DNA from: Auxenochlorella pyrenoidosa
Taxonomy: Eukaryota; Chlorophyta; Trebouxiophyceae; Chlorellales; Chlorellaceae
Direction of reading: 5' to 3'
DNA: 16,128 nt
Assembly: GCA_001430745.1 (NCBI GenBank)
Contig: KQ482063.1
Location: forward strand, 1,659,396-1,675,523
The notes beneath the pieces were generated by a model. The model had not been told where the DNA came from. It worked only from the letters and a program-made list of their open reading frames with translations, and made no database searches. A program made the position numbers and the translations under genes. Of this stretch, positions 9,354 through 16,128 are shown piece by piece (position 1 is the first letter of the stretch; each line of letters starts with the position of its first letter).

Positions 9354-11162
9354 ATGTTGCGAAGCGCTGTCGCCGCTCTCGCCTCGGCAGGCGGTTCCCA
9401 CATCCCGGGCACGTACAGGTAGGAGACGAGGGTGCGATGATACCTACGATCGACCTGATGCTGCAACTGTCGGTCCTCTGTCGGCTGCCGACCACTCACC
9501 GCCAACCTGCGCTCTGCAGGCTGCTTTCGACGGCCGTGGCAGCAACCATGACCTCGAGAGCAAGCCTTGAGGAGCAGTTGCAGGAGGCGCCCTGGCTCCT
9601 CCTATTGCAGGCAAGCCGTGTCTGCCTGCCCACTAGTCGCCCTCCACACTCAGCCATCCTGCAAGGTGCCCGCTCCCCTGCCGGCCCACCCTCCAAGCAA
9701 ATCTGCGCGCCCGCTGCCCTGCACCAAATTGGAATTTGCCTGCAGGTCCCGGGTGCAGGGCGTGGCCTTTTTGCTTCCAAGGACATAGAGCAGGGAATGG
9801 TGGTGCATGAGGAGGCCCCCATGCTGTGGACGTCCCACCCCGACTCCCTGGCCGCCACGTGCCACTCTTGCCTGCGCCCGCTGGCGCCCAGCGGCGGCTC
9901 TGCACAGGCAGGAAACCTGAGCAGCAGCGACAGCAGCACCAGCACCGGCAGCAGCATTGACCGAGCTCATGGAAGAAGTGGCAGCAGCGGCGCTGCCTCC
10001 CGCCTGCGCTTCTGCTCAACAGACTGCCGCGCCGAGGCAGAGGGCACGTGGGCGGCTGCTGCAGCCGACTGCAACCTCGCCCCGCTGCAGCAGGCATGCC
10101 GGGACGGCGGGGACAAGTTCCCGCTCATGGCGGCGCAGCTGGCATGCATGCAGGTGCAGCGCTGGGAGCAGCAGGATGGGGGGCCCGGGCAGCAGGCGAC
10201 CGCAGGAAACAGTGGCAGCAGCACTGATGCCGCTGCATCAGGAGCAGCGGCTGCAGCTTCGTGGCAGGAGGGACCAGTTGCAAGAGGGGACGCGCTCTCG
10301 CAGCTGCGGCACCTGTGCTACGCAAACACGCCGCAGCCCCCAGAGCCCTGGGTGCGGATGCACAGCCTGCTGCTGCAGGGCCTGCAGCCGCTGGCGGGCA
10401 GCGCACGCTGGGCCGCTGCCTGCACCCCGGAGCGGCTGCGCCGCGAGTTTTCGCTGGGCTGGTTCTGCGACATGCTGGCCCGCCTGCACCTGAATGCCTT
10501 CCGGTGAGCAGGCCGCGGTGCTCAATTATTGCTGGCTCGTTGCCTAGCTCAGCAGCCTGCACGGCACGTGATGTTTAGGCATACCAGGAGGGCATTTGCT
10601 GGTGGGCCGCCTCCTCCTCGTGCTGGCAGGTCAGGCCCCGGGCTTGCAGTGTGGCGAGGGCGCCAAAATTGCTGCTGATGGTGCTGCTCTTCATGCCCTG
10701 CCCGCCCATATTCCACCCAGCTGCCTCTGCTTCACACCCCTCATTCACCACACCCACACATTCCCACTCAGGGTCGACACTGTCCCGCCCCTGGACCTCT
10801 CAGCAGACCCATCTGCCCTGCTGCGAGCCACAGCTGCCTCACTCGGCGGCTCCACAGCTGCGGCAGCCACCCCTTACGCCACCATCGCAGGCAGCGGCGG
10901 CAGCGCGGCGCAGCACCGCCCAGGGAGCGCCGCCTTCCTGCTGGCCTCCCTGCTCAACCACAGCTGCGAGCCAAACCTGGACATCTCCTGGCCCCGCAAC
11001 AACGCGGTGGCGCGCTTCACCGCGGCCCGGGACATTGCTGCGCACGAGCAGCTGACCATCAGCTACATCGATGCGGGGCAGGGCGCGGCGCAGCGGCAGG
11101 CCGCGCTGCAGTTTGCCTATGGCTTCGCTTGTGGGTGCCCCCGCTGCCGGGAGGGCACCTGA
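9354..11162 (+). CDS. ATXR4: ATXR4/SDG38-like SET-domain protein methyltransferase, 4 exons
   Basis: Exons are 9354-9418, 9520-9610, 9746-10503 and 10772-11162, giving 434 residues. The N-terminus (MLRSAVAALASAGGSHIPGT, then RLLSTAVAATM) looks like a mitochondrial or plastid presequence. The SET domain is split: GAGRGLFASKDIEQG (from residue 55) carries the SAM-binding start. A Cys pair (Cys91, Cys94) and FCSTDC form a MYND-like metal site. Exon 4 gives SLLNHSCEPN (residues 364-373), LTISYID with Tyr403, and post-SET CGCPRC. The junction LARLHLNAFRVDTV resembles plant ATXR4. The family transfers methyl groups from SAM to lysine; the substrate of ATXR4 is not established by this sequence. Ser/Gly/Ala-rich insertions near residues 105-130 and 190-220 lengthen the protein relative to the plant form (about 325 residues). 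The intron after exon 2 has a GC donor and is itself open in frame. Confidence 0.87.
9611..9745 (+). other. In-frame 135-nt intron with GCAAGC donor (possible retained intron)
   Basis: The segment starts GCAAGC after CAG and ends TGCAG. Removing it joins LLLLQ to VPGAGRGLF, as expected for ATXR4 relatives. Its length is exactly 45 codons and it has no in-frame stop, so retention would add 45 residues just before the SET domain. Whether it is spliced cannot be decided from sequence. Confidence 0.55.
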
Positions 11163-11615
11163 GCTGTCTGCAAGCAGTGCAGGTGCCTGATTCAGCAGCC
11201 TAACTCCCCTGACGACCATGTAAACAGGGGCACGCTGTGTATGCAAAAGCGTCACAGGCCGCTGCACCTTGCAGCATCCGCACTGCTGCTGCCAAGTTGG
11301 GGCAGCATAGGACTATGGCGTTCTAAATACAATCTGCATGTGGAGTGGCTTTCCCCCTTTGTCTTGCTGCCCAGCACTGCTGCAGTCTGCCTGCCCTCCA
11401 GGGCGGGGTGCTCTGTTGCCGGTTAGAAGGGCATCCTCCAATCGCAACCTGTCGACACTCGTGATGTCACACTGCAGTGCTTGATCATGCAAGCGTCGCA
11501 CATACAGCACCATGGGTGCCTGGCATGAGCTGCAGGCAGGAGGGTTGGCCGCCTCCGCCTGTATAGAAGGGTGCCAGAGCGCGCGGCCGTGCCGCTGCCG
11601 CGCAGGCGCGGCAGC
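11163..11615. other. Convergent 3' spacer between the ATXR4-like gene and the carboxypeptidase gene
   Basis: This 453-bp interval lies between facing stop codons. The ATXR4-like 3' UTR probably ends soon after the TGTAA at 11219-11223. No TTACA for the minus-strand gene was found. Nothing else is recognised. Confidence 0.6.
11219..11223 (+). terminator. Putative TGTAA polyadenylation signal of the ATXR4-like gene
   Basis: TGTAA occurs 57 nt past the stop codon, the only such motif in this spacer and at a typical distance for a chlorophyte 3' UTR. Confidence 0.55.
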
Positions 11616-14600
11616 TCACAGGCGCTGCTGGTGCACCCACTTAGAGAAGAGGTAGAGGGCGCGCTCCGGCTGGGTGTAGGGCACCTGCGGCAGCGAGGCG
11701 ACCACAGCGCGCAGCACGGTGGGAGCGGACACGTGACACAGCTGGGGCTGGTTTCAGGCATCAGCGTGATGAGACAGGGCGAGTGCGGCACCAAGGGTGC
11801 TTACCATGTGCCCTGCGCCTCGCACAGAGGCAAAGGTCAGCCCCTCGTGCTCCACCGTCCAGCCGCCAACCTGCGGAGCGGGGGCACTGCACGCTAGGAA
11901 GGCGCGCCACCCGGTCGAGCCGTGCGTGCGCCTGCCCAGAGCGCAGGCAGCCGGCAGGCTGCCGGCGTCAAGCTTGCGCGGCACCGGTAGCAGAGTTGGC
12001 GCACACACGGGACAGGCAGGCAGTGCAGCAGCAACAAGCAGCAGGAGGGATCAGCAGCAGCAGCTGCTGCAGCAAACAGCAGGCAGCATGGGCGACACCT
12101 GGCCAGTGGTTGAGCGCCAGGGGCGCCAGTGCTCCTTCACGGGCAGGTCCAGGCCATTGATCCAGTTGCGCGTGCCAATCACTGCATGTTCGTCGAGGCA
12201 TGCAGCAGGGATGATTTTGAGGGGCACTCAGTGCACGGTGCAGAGGCTGGAGGGTCAATGGTATGGGCCATCCAGAGACCGCAGCGGCGCAGCTGGCTGG
12301 CGCGCTCTGAACCCCCATGCACCCACGGTCAGGTGCGCGGGTGCCGCAGGCGGCTGGCCAGGCTCACCCGGCACAATGGCGTCAACATCGCCGCTGCAGT
12401 GCAGGCGGGGCAGCAGAGGAGAGGGTTGGGCATTGCCACATGCGCCCACTGGCTCCCCCACCACAAAAAGCGGCGCCCGCACGGCTCATTCAACTGCCAG
12501 CACGCTTGCTGCGACTCTAGCCGCCCTTGCCTGTACACCAGTATCTTAATGCCCTGGTCCAGAAGGTCTTTGTACACGGGCAGCATGGAGGACAGCAGGT
12601 CACGCCTGCAGGACAAGGGCCAGAAGGGAGGTCGTTGGAGGTTGCAGGCGGTGGCGGTGCCGTGCTACCTCTCCTTGCTGCACGCGCAGGGCATCCGACC
12701 GCGGTCACGAGCATGCCTCGTTGTCCTGTAGCTCAGCGCACTGTGCAGCGCACCCCTGCACCTGTCCTGTAGCTCAGCGCTGCCCCCCCAGCCACTCGCC
12801 TGGAGTAGCTGATCTTGGAGGTGCAGTCCTGCCAGGGGCCCGGCAGGTCGCCGCTCACATTGGCGTGCAGCGCCTGCTGCACGTCTGCCCGGTTCAGGTA
12901 GGCCTCCGTTTCCGAGTCTGGCCGGGGGGGGGGGGGGGGGGGGGGCGGGGGCGGAGCACGTGCGGCCGGTGGGCTTGGACGTACCCACCAGTGCTGAATC
13001 CCAAGTCCTGCAACACAGGGTGCCTGCACCCTGCTGCCAGCCCAGGGCCCCACCGCACCGATGCATGGGTCGTATGCCGGGTTGTCTGCAGGAGCAGGGA
13101 GGCGTGTAGGGGTGGCTTGGGGGCCGGTTGGGCCGCACGCATCGGCATGAAAGCATACGATAAGGGGGTGCATGTATCCCGCCAGCGGGCTTGCTAGGGC
13201 GCCACGTGCAAGCGCACGCCGTGCAGGGGCCCCAGCTGGCTGAAGAGATCAGGGGCCCTCTCCCTGCAGCCCACCTGTGAGCATGTGCCGCGTGCTGAGG
13301 CCCGCCGGGTGGTCCCGCAGCATCAGCGCCAGCTGGCGAGCCTGCTTGGCCGGGCCGTTCAGGCACACATCTGCCCGGCAGGGGCGCAGCGGCGCATGCG
13401 TGGTTGGCCAGGGACGACACACAACACAACTGGATGCACTGATGGACACATGCGCGCCAGATATGCGCCTCCCTCTAACCCCATGCCCGTGGTGCCTGCT
13501 GTCGCTCTTCCAGCGCCCCGCAAACCTGCATAGATCCTGCAGGCCAGGCGGGTGACAGCGCCGGCATGTCAGCATGGCAGAGAGCAACCCTTGGACGGCA
13601 AGCAGCCACATTGCGCCGTGTGCACCTCCAAGCCTGGCCGTCTTCCTTCCTGGCGGCGGGGCTGCCAGCAGGCCAAGTGGACTCACTCATAGATGTTGAT
13701 CCCGCCCATCTCCTGCAGGGCCCAGGGATACGATGCCCTTTTCAGCTGAGCATGTGCTTTCAACATCGTGTGCAGCGCTGCCATGCAGGCACTCGCGCAG
13801 CAGCGCACACTTGAGCTGTGCTTCTGCAAAGGTTGCCCAGGCATGCTCAAGCAACGAAGCGCCCGCATGCAGGCTGCGCCACGCCAGCCCCCCTGGCAGG
13901 CCCCCACCTCCATTGCCTGGTTCACGAAGCGGTCACACCGCTTGGCCTTGCCGCTCAGCGGGGGTGCGCCTGTGGGGCCCTCCTCTGCCGACACAAACAC
14001 ATCTTCCTGCAGGCAGGCAAGGAGGCACAGGGGGCAGGGGCAGTTTAAAGAACCCCTGGTGCAAGCAGCAAGGGAAGGCAGTGGGACCCGGCGCAGCCCG
14101 GCACAGCAGCCACAGCATAGGAGTAACCAGAGCAGCAGAAAGCGCGGCGAGGGGCCGCAGCAGGAGGGCAGCAAGGCAACAGAGCGTTGGGCAGCGGTGG
14201 CAGGCGTTACGTACGGGTCCCGCTTCCCTCTGTCCATCAGGGGCCCCACCCAGCCCTGCCCGCAAGGCACACACAGCCAGCCTTTTCACAAGAGGGGCAC
14301 CCGCCCATACGGAGAAGGACAGAGAAGGGCCCACACACGTTTTCGGCCAGCGGGTAGATGTGCGCAAAGTCGCAGTTCTTGAGGGCCCCGTCCCTCGTCT
14401 CGCTGCTGATGATGGCTGCCGGCGCGCACGCGGGGAGCGGGGCCAGCCTGGGTCAAGCCGGCGCCCGGCAGCCAAACACACGCGAAGCAACAGGCCGCCG
14501 GGCAGCTCGAGGCGTGCAGAAGCACTGCCACAGGGCTGGCCTGCTTGCCCCATCCCTCTACCTCCATGGCAATCCCTCCCCGCCCAGCCAGTCACCGTGG

Positions 14601-15959
14601 GACCACCAAAAGGCCAGCGCCCCCCGGGAGTCGGTCTCCGGGTCGGTCAGCGCGTTGCCTGGACGGCACAGGCAGGAAGCGGCGCAGAGACGGCAACTCA
14701 GCAAGCGACAGGCAGGTGGCGCGGCGCGCCCACTCGCCTGCTGCGCCAGCGGGCCGATCCTGCTGAAGTCGCAGTTGTCCCTCATGCCCCTGGTGGCGGT
14801 GCGCGAGGTGATGCCATGGCTGTACCAAAATGTCACCGCCGCCTGGTTCTCCGTGGAGGCGTCCGTCCAGGCATTGCCTGCTCCCGGGCACGGCCAGCCA
14901 GGGGGGGCTGGCGCAGGCGGCACACCACACCCGCGGCGCCACACCCGCAGCGCACCAGGCAGCGGCACATGCAAACGCGGCAGGCACGGGCGCGGGCAGC
15001 ACAGAGCCGGCGCCCAGCACGCAGGCAACGAGCGGGAAAATAACAAGCAAGGCTGGCGGGCCGCTGCTGAAGCGCCCGCCTCTCCCTGCTGCTGCGCCAT
15101 GCAGGTGCGGCTGCCGTGTGCTTTCACTGCGCACATTGGCAGGCTCCCGCTGCGGGCTGCTGCCCAGCCCACCCGTGCGCGCCAGAGCGGCAGCTGAGCA
15201 CAAGGGGAGCTCCCCTCCCTGCCCTGCCTGTGGTGTCGGCTCACCCACAAGGAAGCCCTGCAGGTTGATCTTCTCGTCGCGCCGACCATTCCTGTTGCCC
15301 TCCAGGATCTCAGCAGCCAGGTTGGGCACGTCTGGTGGTGGTGGTGGGGTGGGGGGGGGGGCGGGCAGCAGCGCATGCCCCCAGGCCTCAGGCCTCGTTG
15401 TTGGGTCAGCAAACACATGATAAAAGTGCCAGGAAGAGCATGCCTGGTATCGGCCAGCGGGATCTGCGCATCAGCAACCGCCTGGTCGCCACAATCAAAC
15501 GGGTTTGCGAGCAGGCAAAGTGTCTGGGGGTGGGGCTCACAGTGGCCGGCGTAGCTCTCCCCCGACAGCCAGAAGGGGCGGTCCCGGTATTGCGGGAAGC
15601 GGTCCAGCCAGCGCAGCAGGAACTCACGGCTGTCCACGGCGGTGCGCTTGTCCCCTGCAAGGTGTGTGTGGAGGCGTGGCTCACGTGGCCGGCGAAAAAG
15701 GACGCTTCGCCAACCACGGCAGCTGCCTGCCTGCAAACGCAGCAGGATGTGCTCACCCCTGCCAGAACCCTGAGTGCTAGCAGCGGTGTCACCATGCCCA
15801 TGTGTGTTTGCGCCATAACGAGCTGCTGTGACCGCACAGCGCAGTGGCCCCCGCCCCAGCCCTCCCCCCCAGGACTTGCCCACGACAGCGTCGCTGGTGG
15901 TGTTGCTGTAGCTGAACCCCACAAATGCGGGGGACTCCAGGAAGAGCATGTTGGCCACG
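11616..15959 (-). CDS. S10 serine carboxypeptidase, 5' end beyond the right edge, at least 17 exons
   Basis: Minus-strand exons: A 15959-15880, B 15654-15541, C 15331-15245, D 14877-14738, D2 14658-14596, E 14415-14339, F 14006-13908, G 13712-13687, H 13536-13526, I 13370-13275, J 13085-13059, K 12917-12800, L 12605-12531, M 12393-12368, N 12181-12099, O 11870-11805, P 11684-11616. With either D or D2+E the visible part is about 372 residues. The catalytic Ser is in GESYAGHY (codon 15556-15554), the Asp in the YSGDVDAIVP segment (exons L/M), and the His in RGAGHMVP (codon 11810-11808), so the enzyme looks active. The family removes C-terminal residues in vacuole or secretory space, or acts as an acyltransferase in plants. 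The signal peptide and oxyanion-hole region lie off the edge. ESPAFVGFSYS has Phe where the family usually has Gly. Donors of A, D, K and L are GC. Confidence 0.9.
12722..12780. repeat. Pair of 18-bp direct repeats in the intron between exons K and L
   Basis: TGTCCTGTAGCTCAGCGC occurs exactly at 12722-12739 and again at 12763-12780, a 41-bp period. The second copy abuts the K-side of the intron near its GC donor. It looks like a recent local duplication. Confidence 0.7.
12924..12945 (-). repeat. Homopolymer run (G22 on plus, C22 on the transcribed sense) before exon K
   Basis: Twenty-two consecutive G on the plus strand, followed by CGGGGG. In the transcript it is a poly-C tract ending about 6 nt before the acceptor AG of exon K (12917), in the place of the polypyrimidine tract. 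Its exact length is prone to sequencing error. Confidence 0.8.
13526..13536 (-). other. 11-nt microexon H of the carboxypeptidase gene
   Basis: On the minus strand GATCTATGCAG lies between a CTGCAG acceptor and a GTTTGC donor. Exon G ends in phase 2 and exon I starts needing one base, so joining G directly to I shifts the frame. Inserting these 11 nt gives INIYEIYADVCL, matching the S10 family pattern NIDxYxIYxxxC. Frame and motif both support it. Confidence 0.78.
14339..14658 (-). other. Exons D2 and E of the carboxypeptidase gene: duplicated cassette, copy 2 (split by an intron)
   Basis: D2 (14658-14596) encodes GNALTDPETDSRGALAFWWS and H; E (14415-14339) continues AIISSETRDGALKNCDFAHI and ends PLAEN. 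Together they give 46 codons, the same length as copy 1, entering in phase 1 and leaving in phase 0. This copy is closer to the S10 pattern (FWWSHxxIS). The intron between D2 and E is 180 nt and is absent from copy 1. Confidence 0.72.
14738..14877 (-). other. Exon D of the carboxypeptidase gene: duplicated cassette, copy 1
   Basis: This exon encodes 46 full codons after a split Gly, starting GNAWTDASTENQ, with FWYSHGITS and NCDFSRIGPL. It enters in phase 1 (GC AAT) like copy 2. It leaves in phase 0 through a GC donor (CAG, then GCGAGT), which joins in frame to exon F. A GT donor 4 nt downstream would leave in phase 1 and join in frame to copy 2 instead. Ungapped comparison with copy 2 gives about 22 identities in 46 positions. 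Confidence 0.7.
15333..15361 (-). repeat. TGG repeats plus G11 run at the exon C acceptor
   Basis: The plus strand reads four TGG units, TGGGG, then T and eleven G. In the transcript this is a C-rich/CCA tract directly against the acceptor AG of exon C, again serving as the polypyrimidine tract. Confidence 0.6.
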
Positions 15960-16128
15960 CTGCAGCGAGAAAAGACGACCGAGGAGGGCGCCCGGCGCAG
16001 TGATGCCGCGTTGTGTGTTTGGGCCGGCAACGCGAGGCACCGGCTGGGCAGTTCCAGGCAACCCCTGGATGACCCACCAGCCTGAAACTTGCCCGCAGGC
16101 TGCAGCTGCAAGCTTCTCCCGCCCGCGA
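15960..16128 (-). other. Intron sequence of the carboxypeptidase gene at the right edge
   Basis: Upstream of exon A the minus strand ends in a TCTCGCTGCAG acceptor. The 169 nt to the edge do not encode the residues expected before VANMLFLESP in S10 enzymes, so they are read as intron. The upstream exons lie outside. Confidence 0.6.

Noticed and set aside
12016..12090. CAG/CTG-rich stretch as a coding polyglutamine or CRISPR-like array
   Set aside because: It lies in the intron between exons N and O of the carboxypeptidase gene and the units are irregular, without spacers.
13681..13687. Direct join of exon G to exon I
   Set aside because: It gives a frameshift and loses the DVCLNGPAKQ frame. 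The 11-nt microexon solves this with canonical splice sites.
13733..15043. 436-codon plus-strand open frame
   Set aside because: Antisense to carboxypeptidase exons D-G and introns; Arg/Pro/Gln-rich shadow with no domain.
11616..15959. Two separate tandem carboxypeptidase genes
   Set aside because: The Ser, Asp and His motifs each occur once and exon phases chain through one gene; only the D versus D2+E segment is repeated.

Overview
This is a GC-rich, intron-dense nuclear DNA segment from a green alga. The evidence is short GT-AG and GC-AG introns inside plant-type genes, plastid- and mitochondrion-type N-terminal presequences, and TGTAA 3'-end signals typical of chlorophytes. The overall look suggests a chlorophyte such as a Chlorella-like trebouxiophyte, but the species cannot be read from the sequence. 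I see no bacterial operons, CRISPR arrays, transposons, rRNA or tRNA genes.

Seven protein genes alternate strictly in strand. (1) Positions 1-434, minus: the start of a plastid protein that runs off the left edge, with a transit peptide followed by a twin-arginine-like segment. (2) 937-2777, plus: complete PPIH-type cyclophilin of the spliceosome, 8 exons. (3) 3233-4390, minus: complete DUF2301-type plastid membrane protein, 3 exons. (4) About 5385-6473, plus: a CCCH zinc-finger protein whose 5' end I could not locate. (5) 6867-9071, minus: complete mitochondrial NFU1-type Fe-S scaffold, 8 exons. (6) 9354-11162, plus: ATXR4-like SET-domain protein, 4 exons. (7) 11616-15959 and beyond the right edge, minus: S10 serine carboxypeptidase, at least 17 exons visible.

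The alternation gives divergent pairs with shared promoters (1/2, 3/4, 5/6) and convergent pairs with about 390-455 bp between stop codons (2/3, 4/5, 6/7). NFU1 and the ATXR4-like gene have start codons only 282 bp apart. Both encode organelle-type presequences, so co-regulation is plausible.

The most interesting biology is in splicing. The carboxypeptidase gene holds a duplicated 46-codon cassette: one copy is a single exon and the other is split by an intron. The two copies have identical length and compatible phases, so they could be mutually exclusive exons. The same gene needs an 11-nt microexon to keep the reading frame. By frame analysis about 7 of 35 inferred donor sites in the window are GC rather than GT, far above the roughly 1% usual in plants and animals. 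All exon models here come from reading frames, phases and family motifs by eye; no alignment or RNA evidence was available.
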